Source: Zygosaccharomyces rouxii (lineage: Eukaryota; Ascomycota; Saccharomycetes; Saccharomycetales; Saccharomycetaceae). Taken from it: a stretch of DNA of 64,000 nt. The notes beneath the pieces were generated by a model, which saw only the letters and a program-made list of their open reading frames with translations, ran no database searches and was not told the origin of the DNA. This document shows positions 54,214 to 63,987 of this stretch, piece after piece. The translations under genes were made by a program, and so were the position numbers. The stretch's first letter is position 1. Each line of letters opens with the position of its first letter. The stretch spans positions 1,178,001-1,242,000 of the forward strand of contig NC_012993.1 of assembly GCF_000026365.1 (NCBI RefSeq), in the 5' to 3' direction.

Positions 54214-55857
54214 TCATGACAAATAGTTAGACTTCAAACTTTGGAAGTTGCAACCTGCGTAAACAGAGTCGTCAGAATCGTAGGCGAAACAAGTAGTGCC
54301 AGAAGCACATTCAGTTTCGACCCACGAGCCATTGTCACATATAGCAAAGTTACCATTTTGTGTACAAGCTATGTCACCACTGTTGCATTGACCCTGGTCG
54401 GTGTAACCATTAAAGTACTTCTGGTTTAAGCTCACCGCAAGTGAGTGTGCACTGCTGCTACTAGAGGTAGAGCTAGGAGATGGTGCTAAAGTGGTTGTAG
54501 ATCTGGATGATGGGTAGGAATCAGAGCTTGAAGAGCTTGGTGCAGCTTGCGTTGGAGCAGGGGTAGAGCTTGATGATGGTGCCGGGGTAGCGCTTGAAGA
54601 TGGTGCCGGGGTAGAGCTTGAAGATGGTGCCGGGGCAGAGCTTGAAGATGGTGCAGCAGTTGAAGAGGAACTCCAGGAGGAACCTGAAGATGGTGCAAAA
54701 GTAGATGCACTGGAGGTTGGTGCAACACTTAAGGATGGTGCAGCACTAGACGAGATCCAAGATGAGCCTGAAGATGGTGCGGCGCTTGACGAGATCCAGG
54801 AAGAACTAGAAGTTGGGGCAACACTTGGAGATGGTGCAGCACTTGAGGAGGAACTCCAAGATGAGCTTGCAGATGGTGCAGCACTTGAAGAGCTTTGACC
54901 TGAACCTGAACCTGAACCTGAATCAGAGCCTGAATCAGAGACTGAACCAAGCGCATTTTTAATCTCAGAAACGTAGGTTTGTCCGCCAACATTGTTGGAA
55001 AAGGCTTGAGATGCATCCCATAGAGACACACCACCGAAATAGGAACTACTAGAAATCTTGGAAATAGTACTCTTCAAAGTGGAAATATCGCTCACGTAAC
55101 CACTACCAGCAGCGCTCACGGAACCCGGTAATCCCAAAAACAATTTGATGTCTTTATTGGGGGAGGAAGTTTCAGCAAAATTCTCCCAAGTGTCCCAATT
55201 GAATTGACCCTCAACGCTACAGTAGTTGTTGTAGAATTGGATAAAGGCAAAATCAACTTGTGCATTATTCAAAAGATCACCAACAGAAGCATCGGGATAG
55301 TAACATTGAGGAGCTGCTGATAGATAAAATTGTTTGTTACCGCCTTGGAATTTGTTTCTTAAAGCCGTAGCCAAAGCTGCATAACCTTTAGCATTGTTAT
55401 TTTCAATATCGAAATCGAACCCATCAACGACAGCATCACCAAATGGACGTTGATTACCAGAACCACCACCAAAGGTGTCCCAGAGCTCTTGAGCAAATTG
55501 TTCACCTTCATTATCATCGCTGAAACCATATTGACCAGCAGCACCACCGAGTGAAAGTAGGACAATTTTACCTTGTTGTTGACATGATTTAATATCTTGA
55601 CCCACCGAGGAGCAGTCGCCCATTCCAGAGCAAGCGTTGGAAAGGTCAAGATTCATATTTGGAAAGTCGCTCAAAAATGACAATAGAAAGATGTCTGCAT
55701 CGGAAGATTTACAGTACTCACCTAGCGATTGTTGAGAGCCACCAGAGCTTTGGCCCCAGTAAACAGCGACATTTTGCTTTGAATTAGCGTTAAAAGCGAA
55801 TGAAGGAATAGTGAATAGATTCAATAAAAATAATGTGGAAATTAAAGAATGAATCAT
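54214..55857 (-). CDS. CTS1: Endochitinase Cts1 (GH18) for cell separation
   Basis: 547 residues (562 in S. cerevisiae). It is secreted and digests septum chitin so that daughter cells separate. It has a signal peptide (about residues 1-21), a GH18 catalytic domain with DGFDFDIE at residues 145-152 (Glu152 catalytic), a long Ser/Ala/Pro/Thr linker (about residues 305-470) likely to be O-mannosylated, and a C-terminal chitin-binding CBM19 domain with six Cys (about 478-547). The linker DNA has repeats with a 24-bp period. The upstream region has Ace2-like sites and a GAAT repeat in the leader. Confidence 0.97.
   Translation of the reverse strand: MIHSLISTLFLLNLFTIPSFAFNANSKQNVAVYWGQSSGGSQQSLGEYCKSSDADIFLLSFLSDFPNMNLDLSNACSGMGDCSSVGQDIKSCQQQGKIVLLSLGGAAGQYGFSDDNEGEQFAQELWDTFGGGSGNQRPFGDAVVDGFDFDIENNNAKGYAALATALRNKFQGGNKQFYLSAAPQCYYPDASVGDLLNNAQVDFAFIQFYNNYCSVEGQFNWDTWENFAETSSPNKDIKLFLGLPGSVSAAGSGYVSDISTLKSTISKISSSSYFGGVSLWDASQAFSNNVGGQTYVSEIKNALGSVSDSGSDSGSGSGSGQSSSSAAPSASSSWSSSSSAAPSPSVAPTSSSSWISSSAAPSSGSSWISSSAAPSLSVAPTSSASTFAPSSGSSWSSSSTAAPSSSSAPAPSSSSTPAPSSSATPAPSSSSTPAPTQAAPSSSSSDSYPSSRSTTTLAPSPSSTSSSSSAHSLAVSLNQKYFNGYTDQGQCNSGDIACTQNGNFAICDNGSWVETECASGTTCFAYDSDDSVYAGCNFQSLKSNYLS
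54560..54660 (-). repeat. 24-bp coding repeats in the CTS1 linker
   Basis: About four near-identical 24-bp units encode Ser/Pro/Ala blocks such as SSSTPAPS in the mannosylated linker. Similar but looser repeats continue to about 54900. Such repeats change length readily within species. Confidence 0.85.
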
Positions 55858-55881
55858 GGTCGGAGTTTTGAAAAAAAAATC

Positions 55882-55940
55882 AATGAATGAATGAGTGAAT
55901 GAATGAATGAATGGATGAATAAATGAACGAATGAATGAAT
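55882..55940. repeat. Tetranucleotide repeat (ATGA)n in the CTS1 leader
   Basis: About 15 imperfect ATGA/GAAT units starting 25 bp upstream of the CTS1 start codon, so probably in the 5' UTR or core promoter. On the transcribed strand the units read TCAT/ATTC, so they add no upstream ATG in most frames. Confidence 0.92.
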
Positions 55941-56134
55941 CTAGGTTAGTGATAAAAGATTAATTTTAGTTAAAGGAATGGCAAAAATTTCACTTTTAGC
56001 TTCTATTGGATAGTCCGGGTTCTTTATTCGATATTGATTCTTTGATGGTATCTTCTCGACTGGAACTCAATTGTAACAAATATCTCATCGATATTGGTCC
56101 TCCATTATATACCAATTGACCGTCCCTTCTGCAT

Positions 56135-56307
56135 AACCAGCGCCAACGAACTTCTGGAAGTTACATTCATAGAATGCTAGGGTATGTATAGCTGCTTGTT
56201 TATTTACCAACAAATAAGCAGACAGCAGCATAATAGAGAACGTCACTAGCATGTATACAATACGCTAGTTTCATGGTTGTTCCATTGTTGTCTCTTGTTT
56301 GACCAGC
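56135..56307 (-). promoter_or_regulatory. Ace2/Swi5-type sites upstream of CTS1
   Basis: AACCAGCG (56135-56142) matches the RRCCAGCR consensus of Ace2/Swi5, and GACCAGC at 56301-56307 matches its core. They lie about 280 and 445 bp upstream of the CTS1 start. In S. cerevisiae, daughter-specific Ace2 drives CTS1 at the M/G1 transition. Conservation here is inferred from motif and gene only. Confidence 0.5.
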
Positions 56308-56773
56308 CATCTGAAATAACTTTCATGCATAACCAAGGGCGCGAATTCCGGTAATTTATCGGTTCAACCGGTATTACCTACAATTCGTGTTCCAAAAATG
56401 CATTGCCCCTCACTGTGAATACTCTAGAATTCTTCCTTCTTACTTAATTTCAATGAATAACTTGCAATGGTGATTGAATTCTTACTTTTCCTGATAAGTT
56501 ACCTTAGAAATGAAAAACCATGATCATGTCGCACGACCGATTTTCCACCTTCAACAACAGGGGCAGTAAGCTGAACTTTAAGAAGGAACCAGTAATCAAA
56601 TAAATAATTAGTCTTTAAGGAAATAGATGGCTTTGTGAGAGCCAATTTTAATTGGGAACGATAGTGTCTATAACGTTCCAGCCCTCTGGCAGTTTTACTG
56701 GTCCTTTCTGCCCTCATCCAAGCTCTCGAGTTTATCTTCGAAACTTGGCCATAACAAATTGTTTTGAATAAAA

Positions 56774-58720
56774 ATGGGTCTACTGAATTCAGCGGATAAG
56801 GAAAGTATCAAGGTAGCATTACCTAAAAATGCTAACAAGATTATTGACGTGGCGGTAGCTAGATTATACATTGCTTACCCAGACCCGAACGAATGGCAAT
56901 ATACGGGACTCTCAGGGGCCGTTGCGCTTGTGGATGATTTAGTTGGCAATACATTCTTTCTAAAATTGGTCGATATAGAAGGACACAGAGGTGTAATATG
57001 GGATCAAGAGCTCTACGTCAATTTTGATTACCAGCAGACACGTACTTTTTTCCATACTTTTGAATTGGATGAATGCTATGCAGGTTTGTTATTCGAAGAC
57101 TTGAGTGAAGCCTTTCATTTCCTCAAAAGAATCTACAAACGTGAAGGGTATGCTTCTAAGAAGACGCTTTCCAATAAGAATGCCATTGCCTTGACAGATA
57201 GAGCCCAAACGGAAGATGATGATGACGTGCATGGCCCTCGTGGTGAGACTCTTTACGGTAGCCAAAGGGAAAGATACAACTATTCTAGTGGTTCAGATTC
57301 TAAATCTACGGTGACAAAGAAAGCGCCACCTCCACCACCGCCTGCACCTGCACCAACTGCCTCATCACAAGATGATTTTAGTGAATCTGAGGATACGGAT
57401 TGGCAATCTGCGGCTGGTACACCAGCACCCCAACCACCCTCAGCTCCGGCGGCATCTACTCCTAAGATGAGACATCCAGTGCCACCAGTTTTTATTCCTC
57501 CTGCTCCTGCTCCTGCTCCGTCTGCTCCATCTCCATCGGTTTCACAGACCGCTTCTGCACCTCCAGCGCCCCCAGCGCCTCCGGCACCGGCCGCGCCTTC
57601 AGCGGCAGCTCCGAATTCAGCACCAACGCCTGGTGTGGCTCTCCCTCCAATACAGACTCAAGTAACTCAACCTCCTAGGCATACAGAAGTTCCTCAAAAT
57701 AAGAGTCCATTCCCCTTCCCTATACCTGAACCTACATCTCCCAATCAGGTAACGCCATTCCCCAGACAACCACAACCAGTACAAACACCTTCAGCATTCC
57801 AAAATGCTAATACTAATAGGCCTGTTCCTCCTTTACCTGTAAGAAATGATAGACCTTTACCTCCACCACCACCAAGAAGTAATAAGGTGCCACCACCGGT
57901 GCCGCCATCCAGACGTGGACCACCACCACCTGTGCCTCCACAAAGAACAACTACAGCCAATGCTTTGGGGACACAATCGACTGGTGGATACGGTAGCAGG
58001 CCAGCTCCACCTCCACCTCCACCAAGAAGGGGACCTGCACCACCACCACCACCAAGGTCATCTAGATTGTCTTCATTCTCTCAACAGCAGCAAGCACAAC
58101 AGACTGCATATTCACCACCTCCTGTAAGTTTCCCACAACAAACGCAACCTACGTCTCCACCACCTCCATTGGCCCCAAGACCACCACCTTCAATACCACC
58201 AACTTCATTTAACAGTGAACCTTCTACTACTGGTGCACCACCTCCACCTCCCCCACCTCCATTAGCTCCAAGACCACCAACGTCCTTTAACACTGAACCT
58301 TCTACTACGGGTGCACCACCTCCACCACCTCCTCCTCCAGCAATGCCCTCTGCAACTGGAGGAGGAAGTGCGGCACCACCTCCCCCACCACCTCCTCCAT
58401 CTATGCCCGCCATGCCTGCAGCCGGTCCAAGTGGAGGCGAAAGCACAGGTGATACCGGCAGAGATGCCTTGTTAGCATCCATTAGAGGTGCAGGCGGTGT
58501 GGGAGCATTGCGTAAAGTGGATAAATCTCAACTTGATAAACCCTCAGTTCTTTTACAAGAGACAAATGGGCAGCCTTCACAACCTGCATCGTCTGCCCCC
58601 ACCGGTGCCGGTGCTCCTGGTGGAGGCGGTTCATTGGCAGATGCATTAGCAGCTGCATTGAACAAAAGAAAAAATAAAGTGGCAAATGATGACAATTATG
58701 ATAATGGTGATGATTGGTGA
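56774..58720 (+). CDS. LAS17: WASP-family actin nucleation promoter Las17
   Basis: 648 residues (633 in S. cerevisiae). It activates the Arp2/3 complex at endocytic actin patches. An N-terminal WH1 domain (about residues 15-125, with VARLYIAYP and RTFFHTFELDECYAGLLFED, core FHTFELDE) binds Vrp1/verprolin. A long proline-rich region (about 180-550) with many PPPPP runs binds SH3 proteins and actin. A WH2 motif starts near residue 562 (RDALLASIRG) with the LRKV element, and the acidic Arp2/3-binding end finishes in DDW. It is from the chromosome XV side (YOR181W), while CTS1 beside it is from chromosome XII. Confidence 0.97.
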   Translation: MGLLNSADKESIKVALPKNANKIIDVAVARLYIAYPDPNEWQYTGLSGAVALVDDLVGNTFFLKLVDIEGHRGVIWDQELYVNFDYQQTRTFFHTFELDECYAGLLFEDLSEAFHFLKRIYKREGYASKKTLSNKNAIALTDRAQTEDDDDVHGPRGETLYGSQRERYNYSSGSDSKSTVTKKAPPPPPPAPAPTASSQDDFSESEDTDWQSAAGTPAPQPPSAPAASTPKMRHPVPPVFIPPAPAPAPSAPSPSVSQTASAPPAPPAPPAPAAPSAAAPNSAPTPGVALPPIQTQVTQPPRHTEVPQNKSPFPFPIPEPTSPNQVTPFPRQPQPVQTPSAFQNANTNRPVPPLPVRNDRPLPPPPPRSNKVPPPVPPSRRGPPPPVPPQRTTTANALGTQSTGGYGSRPAPPPPPPRRGPAPPPPPRSSRLSSFSQQQQAQQTAYSPPPVSFPQQTQPTSPPPPLAPRPPPSIPPTSFNSEPSTTGAPPPPPPPPLAPRPPTSFNTEPSTTGAPPPPPPPPAMPSATGGGSAAPPPPPPPPSMPAMPAAGPSGGESTGDTGRDALLASIRGAGGVGALRKVDKSQLDKPSVLLQETNGQPSQPASSAPTGAGAPGGGGSLADALAAALNKRKNKVANDDNYDNGDDW

Positions 58721-58890
58721 AGGAATGAGTTGTAATAATTCGAAATTGTCATTTAAATCTTCGTGTAATTTTTTTTTTTTTTGTGGTATAGAGTAGAGCT
58801 CTATATCTACGTGCATTGTTCAGCCGCACTTAGAGATGTAAATCTCCGGAATTTTAATAGATTTTCTCTTATTGAATATAACATACAACA

Positions 58891-59937
58891 CTATTTGGCA
58901 AAGTACTTATTATCCCAGACTTCAATCCATTTGGATTTCTTTGTATCATCTTTATTCAAATTTCTTAAAATCTTAACCACTTGAGTCAATAACTCATTTA
59001 ATTTATGGATGGTTGGTTCAAATTCGGTTGGATCAAAACTTGCATCTGACATGAAGAAATCAGAAAGCAATTCATCGACCTGTGCCACAATGTCTTTCTG
59101 CAAATCGTACAACTTTTGCAAGATGGAGCCCTTTGTCTTACGATCCTTGTAAAAATTGGTGGAGATTGATTTCGCAAATGACGATAGAAGTAATTTAATC
59201 ATTTTAATTTTATTCTGCCAGTCCTGAACAAAATCTTTCATCTTCTGCAATGCAACTTCATCATCACCATGATCACTGTCGTTCCCACTTTCGTCCTTTT
59301 CATCTTCTGAATCTTCTAAATCTTCCAAATCAAAATCGTCACCCAATTCAGGATTCGCAATCCATTGTTCAATATCTTGTAAAACGTCTTGCACTAGAGC
59401 ACAACTCTGATGTACACCATCACCTAAAAGATGGAATTGGCCCCTTTGGGCCAACTCGTCCAACGAATCACAAGCGGCCCAAATCATACCAATAGATCTC
59501 AGTCTATCTGTGTCTTCCTTTTCTCGCTGATCATCTTTCAACATGGCATCAATATCATTGCATAGTACTGACGAACCACTGAGTAACTCAAGAATCTTCG
59601 AATCCAGTCTTTGTAAAAAGAATGGTGCCCATTTGTCCTTCTTATCCTGGTAGAACAGCGGGAGTAAGCTCAAAGTGTAAAACAGTGAAGCGGTAAACTC
59701 CTGCAACTCCTTACTTAATGCATTTAGATTGTCATAAAACCTTTGAGGCTGGCATACGATACCAATCTTGGTGGCATGAGCTTTATTGATCTGTGATAAT
59801 TTCTTCAATTCAGTCAACTCATCAGAACTTTGCAATTGCGTATCAGATGTAATGCCATGCAAATCGCTAGCCTGTTGATAACTTTCACAAAACTGTGAAC
59901 GGATTGTGTCTATATGTTTCTGTACTTCTTCACTCAT
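58891..59937 (-). CDS. Conserved protein of the YLR287C / cyclin-D1-binding family
   Basis: 348 residues (355 in YLR287C). It is predicted all-helical, with an acidic stretch DDFDLEDLEDSEDEKDESG (about residues 199-217). It resembles the GCIP/CCNDBP1 family by layout; its function in yeast is unknown. It lies between LAS17 and RPS30, the combined order expected from S. cerevisiae chromosomes XII and XV. Confidence 0.87.
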   Translation of the reverse strand: MSEEVQKHIDTIRSQFCESYQQASDLHGITSDTQLQSSDELTELKKLSQINKAHATKIGIVCQPQRFYDNLNALSKELQEFTASLFYTLSLLPLFYQDKKDKWAPFFLQRLDSKILELLSGSSVLCNDIDAMLKDDQREKEDTDRLRSIGMIWAACDSLDELAQRGQFHLLGDGVHQSCALVQDVLQDIEQWIANPELGDDFDLEDLEDSEDEKDESGNDSDHGDDEVALQKMKDFVQDWQNKIKMIKLLLSSFAKSISTNFYKDRKTKGSILQKLYDLQKDIVAQVDELLSDFFMSDASFDPTEFEPTIHKLNELLTQVVKILRNLNKDDTKKSKWIEVWDNKYFAK

Positions 59938-60143
59938 GTTACACTACTATGCCCACTGTCGACGAGCAGTTAAATGTACATGGTGAATCTCGATGAGCTC
60001 TAACATATATACACTACGATCGAATGAGCAAGTTTAAAAATTTCAAAAGATGCGATATACGTAAAAAAACAGTGCAATGTTGACTTTGCTATATATTATT
60101 ATAACATTCCTTATTTTCTAAGCAGGGACAAACTCAACAAAGC

Positions 60144-60452
60144 TTATTTTTGAGATGGACCTGGGTTCATTCTTCTCTTACCGTTGGTTAGAGTGACGTT
60201 AACGTATCTTCTGGTGTACAACAATCTCTTGTGAGCACGGCCCTTTGCGACCTTTGGTTTTTCTTGCTTCTCAACCTTTGGAGTTTGAGACCTGACCTTA
60301 CCAGCACGAGCTAGAGAACCGTGAACTTTACCCTATACAAAAGACATTATGTTAGTAAATCATTCTGGAATTTATCGTTAATGCTGTTGTGCTTTCAACC
60401 AGAGCAGCAGCAGCTATAACCAAAGTAATAATTTATCATTGCAACGTACCAT
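60144..60452 (-). CDS. RPS30: 40S ribosomal protein S30 (eS30), spliced
   Basis: The CDS is complement(join(60144..60332, 60450..60452)), 63 residues. Exon 1 is only the ATG; the intron (117 bases) starts GTACGT, carries TACTAAC (complement of 60351-60357) and ends TATAG. Exon 2 begins [20 protein letters not shown] and ends NPGPSQK. The protein is very basic and belongs to the small ribosomal subunit. The second residue is Gly where S. cerevisiae Rps30 has Ala. S. cerevisiae has two copies, one on each sister region; here there is one. It is too short to appear as an ordinary long frame. Confidence 0.96.
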
Positions 60453-60695
60453 TTTGAAATGTTCTTTATTTGATTAGGCTACGGTTGTTGTTAATTATGT
60501 TAAACAAGTTTTCCCGTTAATATGCAACTAGTTTTTACCAGTAGTTTGTAAGAATGATGTTGACCCGACTCTGCGTCATTGGTGCTTCAGTTTCTCGCTT
60601 GAGTCATCTGACTTTTTTCACTTTCAGAGATCTCTCGGAAAAAAATTTGACGACGCGAAGTCGAAAGCAAAAAAAAGTTTGTGACTTTCTGCGGA

Positions 60696-60748
60696 TGTAC
60701 AGATGTATATACGATGGTGAATGGGTTGAAAACGGGGATGTCCGGATG
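60696..60748 (-). promoter_or_regulatory. Tandem Rap1-type (HOMOL1-like) sites of RPS30
   Basis: On the RPS30 strand ACATCTGTACA (complement of 60696-60706) matches the ribosomal-protein HOMOL1/Rap1 consensus ACATCYRTRCA, and ACATCCGGACA (complement of 60738-60748) differs at one base. They lie about 245 and 287 bp before the start codon, with T-rich tracts on the gene side. This is the usual layout of yeast ribosomal protein promoters. Confidence 0.6.
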
Positions 60749-61239
60749 TAACAGTCACTTCGTAAATATGCATAAAACAGTCCTAGATTACGAGGTAAAA
60801 AGACTGAAGGGAGGAAAGAGCTGGGATCCACAATTACTGCGCTGCGATTAAGCATTATATTGCTAATATCGCCCAGATCACTTGTCACGTGATCTGTGTC
60901 AGTGTGACGCTAACTCAAAGTATATTGAGAAAGCTAGAGCTTATATAGAGAGTGTAACAGTGTATATTATGGTTGGAATCCTGATTTTTGTCAGCAATTC
61001 TCTAAAGAGATTAGGATAAATAAAATGGAATAGGTAGGAGGGCCATTTCAATTGCGCATGTAAGTTTCTTACACAGGTGGTGGATTTTTCAAAAGTTACA
61101 AGTCAATACAGTCTAATTTCTTCGAATCCATTATAAATTGTTAGCTGATCATTTAGCTGCACCGTCACTAATTTTAACTCTTCGTAATTTATCAAATGTT
61201 TCTGATGAAATTGCATGTGACTTCATCTGCGTGGACTAA

Positions 61240-61245
61240 TGACTC
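61240..61245 (+). promoter_or_regulatory. Gcn4-like half-site upstream of SER1
   Basis: TGACTC lies 167 bp before the SER1 ATG. Gcn4 binds TGASTCA and controls many amino-acid biosynthesis genes. The match lacks the final A, so it is weak. Confidence 0.35.
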
Positions 61246-61411
61246 TTTTAGGTGCCATCATGCGAATACATATAATAAAATTAATATATTGACCTTTTAA
61301 CGATTTAAAAGGACAGGTTTTCAAGGTCAATTTAATATTCCTACGTTCCCAGTCACTCGAGCAATTCATTCACTCAACCAACACATTTATCCCCCTCCCC
61401 CTCCTGACACG

Positions 61412-62599
61412 ATGCCCTTGAATAGAGAAGAACCAACCCATTTCGGTGCAGGTCCAGCACAACTACCTACTAGTGTGCTTCAACAAGCTTCAAAGGACTT
61501 GATCAACTTCAATAATATCGGTTTAGGTGTCGGTGAAATTTCTCACAGATCCAAGGATGCTACGAATGTAATTGAGAGTGCTAAATCTCATTTGAAGGAA
61601 TTGATGAATATCCCTGATACCCATGAAGTATTTTTCATGCAAGGTGGTGGTACTACTGGTTTCTCATCAGTTGCAACTAACTTAATCGCTGCTCACTTAG
61701 GTAAGACTGGCGAAGTGGCGCCCGGTGGTTACTTGGTTACTGGTTCTTGGTCAAAAAAATCATTTGAAGAGGCCAAGAGGTTATATGCACCAGCTGAAGT
61801 AATCTTTGACGCCAAGACCTTTAACAATGGTAAATACGGAGCTATTCCAGCAGAAAGTGAGTGGCAAGATAAGGTGAAGGGCAAAAAATTCTCTTATGTG
61901 TATTTATGTGAGAATGAAACAGTTCATGGTGTTGAATGGCCTCAAATGCCTAAATGTATTACGGAAGATCCAAATATTGAACTGGTTGCTGATTTGTCAA
62001 GTGATATCCTTTCGAGAGAGATTGACGTTTCTCAATATGGTGTTATCATGGCAGGTGCGCAGAAGAATATCGGATTAGCAGGTTTGACTGTATACGTCAT
62101 TAAGAAGGAGATTTTAGAAAATATTTCAAAGGTGTCAGAGGAGAAATTACACGAATTGGGATTACCTATTAGCCCAATTGCATTCGACTATCCAACTGTG
62201 GTGAAGAACAATTCCGCCTACAACACTATTCCAATTTTCACTCTACATATAATAGACCTTGTGTTCCAACATTTGTTGAAGAAGGGCGGTGTCGCTGCTC
62301 AAGGCGCGGAAAACGAGAAGAAATGCCAATTACTATATGGTGCATTGGACGCAAACTCTGGATTTTACAATTTACCTGTGGATCCATCTTGCAGATCAAG
62401 AATGAATGTGGTCTTCACTCTGAAGAAGGAAGGTCTTGATGAAAAATTCCTTCAAGAGGCAAGTGCGTTGAAACTAACTGGTCTTAAGGGCCACCGTTCT
62501 GTTGGTGGTTTTAGAGCATCTATTTACAACGCACTTTCTGTTGAAACCGTGGAAAAATTAGCCAATTTCGTCAAGACTTTTGCTCAGCAAAATGCTTGA
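61412..62599 (+). CDS. SER1: Phosphoserine aminotransferase
   Basis: 395 residues, the same length as in S. cerevisiae. It is a pyridoxal-phosphate enzyme that converts 3-phosphohydroxypyruvate plus glutamate into phosphoserine plus 2-oxoglutarate, the second step of serine synthesis. The N-terminal FGAGPAQLP and the GGGTTGFSSV cofactor loop are visible. The PLP lysine is Lys218 in AGAQKNIGLAG, and the substrate Arg motif GHRSVGGFRAS lies near the end. MEC3 is convergent, 83 bp away. Confidence 0.97.
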   Translation: MPLNREEPTHFGAGPAQLPTSVLQQASKDLINFNNIGLGVGEISHRSKDATNVIESAKSHLKELMNIPDTHEVFFMQGGGTTGFSSVATNLIAAHLGKTGEVAPGGYLVTGSWSKKSFEEAKRLYAPAEVIFDAKTFNNGKYGAIPAESEWQDKVKGKKFSYVYLCENETVHGVEWPQMPKCITEDPNIELVADLSSDILSREIDVSQYGVIMAGAQKNIGLAGLTVYVIKKEILENISKVSEEKLHELGLPISPIAFDYPTVVKNNSAYNTIPIFTLHIIDLVFQHLLKKGGVAAQGAENEKKCQLLYGALDANSGFYNLPVDPSCRSRMNVVFTLKKEGLDEKFLQEASALKLTGLKGHRSVGGFRASIYNALSVETVEKLANFVKTFAQQNA

Positions 62600-62682
62600 T
62601 CCTTTTTTAAAGAAAAAAAAAAAAAGAATTAATTAACGTGTTACAGATAATTTCTTTGTTTGATTGTTGTTGTTTTTGTCTA

Positions 62683-63987
62683 TCAAATAGGTTTTGATCT
62701 TGCCATGTAATAAATAATCTGACCCTTCTCCCTTGGTTTATCTGGATCCTCGCCTTCATCGACACTACCTCTGTCTAAAGAACAATGTAAAACACATGAT
62801 TCGTTATGGGAGATGGCTAAAATAAGTTCTTCAAATGCATCGTAGAGTTTATGACAAACTTTCCAATCTTTTATCTTGATCATCACTTCATGAGTCTGCG
62901 CGCTTTCTCTTTCTGCTTGTTCTACCACTGCAGAGACATCCATCAATTCGACATCATTCTCGGGTAGTGAATTCAATACATCATGATGAGCTGCATCCAG
63001 CACTGTACTTTCATCTATTCTCATGCTGTCGTCTGTATCTTCCGCCGCAGTCTCCCTTCTACTAATCGGTCGTCTTCCATCATCCTGGGATGCCTGTGGT
63101 GGCATATCTTCAGGTACCAGTGGAGTTAAAGGACCATTCCAACATACTTGCAAATGCCAATCCAGCTCATTTATCACTAGCTTCAATCGATTCGTTTCAT
63201 GCCCTAGCGCATCCTTCTTATTGATGGCGCTTAGCCTTATATGGTTCACGCTGGTATATCTATCTACCCTCCTAATGAAATTTGAGAAACCAGCTCCAAA
63301 TTCACTAGAGTAGGGTGGCAGTTTGTACATTGAAAGTTGTGCACCGCTAACCATGGGTTCTTTTATTCGAACATCTTGTACCCTTGACATGAGTCTTACT
63401 GGAACTTTAAAAGAATGCATAATGGTCTTTTTACTACCAAATGCACCAGCATTAGCGCCGTTCGATCCACTATACCCGTTTTTGTCTTCATCTCCCATTG
63501 TATGGAGGATTTCTTCGAATGAAATACCTAGAGCACATACCGGATTACTCTTAGCGGCTTCACCACTATTACCATTGGAGCCGCTTGCTGCATTAACGGC
63601 AAGATTCAATTCTGGCATGGCTTGTAATTTAATCACCATCTCGGAAGAAGAACCACGGGCTATAACTTTCTCATAGCGTTTGAATGCACTTAGTAGCGAA
63701 TCACAATTACACTCCATAGTAATGGCATTTAATTCACGTTGTGATACAACTGTATACTGTCTAAACACGTCTCGAGGAATGGAACACCATAGTTGACCAT
63801 TATCACCGTGGAGAATCGTACTACTGGTATTAGAGGTTGATTTCGGTGTTGATATGATCGATAGACGCTCACTGTTAAATCTTAATACAGCTGTCTTTCT
63901 AAGAGTAGCCACCGTAGAAATAGTTGTCTTTAAAAGCTGGTAATCCTCTGGCACTTCACATCCATTGACAATTAGCTTTATCCTCAT
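62683..63987 (-). CDS. MEC3: DNA-damage checkpoint clamp subunit Mec3
   Basis: 434 residues (474 in S. cerevisiae), complete, with its ATG at 63987. It is the HUS1-like subunit of the Rad17-Mec3-Ddc1 (9-1-1) sliding clamp, loaded at damaged DNA to activate Mec1. Family-like segments are LRFNSERLSIIS, VVSQRELNAITMECNCDSLL, FKVPVRLMSRVQDVRIKEP and the C-terminal LVINELDWHLQVCWNGPLTPL, given here by their cores. An acidic, poorly conserved insert lies near residues 300-350. Position after SER1 combines YOR184W and YLR288C neighbours. Confidence 0.93.
   Translation of the reverse strand: MRIKLIVNGCEVPEDYQLLKTTISTVATLRKTAVLRFNSERLSIISTPKSTSNTSSTILHGDNGQLWCSIPRDVFRQYTVVSQRELNAITMECNCDSLLSAFKRYEKVIARGSSSEMVIKLQAMPELNLAVNAASGSNGNSGEAAKSNPVCALGISFEEILHTMGDEDKNGYSGSNGANAGAFGSKKTIMHSFKVPVRLMSRVQDVRIKEPMVSGAQLSMYKLPPYSSEFGAGFSNFIRRVDRYTSVNHIRLSAINKKDALGHETNRLKLVINELDWHLQVCWNGPLTPLVPEDMPPQASQDDGRRPISRRETAAEDTDDSMRIDESTVLDAAHHDVLNSLPENDVELMDVSAVVEQAERESAQTHEVMIKIKDWKVCHKLYDAFEELILAISHNESCVLHCSLDRGSVDEGEDPDKPREKGQIIYYMARSKPI

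Larger units (their letters stand above)
55858..56773. other. Divergent promoter CTS1/LAS17
   Basis: 916 bp. Next to CTS1 are the GAAT repeats; Ace2-like sites are at 56135 and 56302. The LAS17 side is moderately AT-rich. A 72-codon minus-strand frame at 56499-56717 is not supported. Confidence 0.6.
60453..61411. other. Divergent promoter RPS30/SER1
   Basis: 959 bp. The RPS30 side has Rap1-like sites and A/T tracts, and the SER1 side a Gcn4 half-site; these are listed separately. A 7-bp inverted repeat AGATCAC/GTGATCT (60875-60895) contains a CACGTG box. The stretch 60900-61080 has small hairpins (for example TGTAAG/CTTACA) but no RNA gene could be assigned. Confidence 0.5.

Noticed and set aside
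58081..58482. Glycine-rich minus-strand frame inside LAS17
   Set aside because: It is the antisense of the proline codon runs of LAS17 and has no independent support.
60900..61090. Possible H/ACA snoRNA (small hairpins and an ACACAG end) between RPS30 and SER1
   Set aside because: S. cerevisiae has snR36 next to SER1, but on the other side. The hairpins here do not form the two-hairpin H/ACA fold convincingly. A covariance search would decide.
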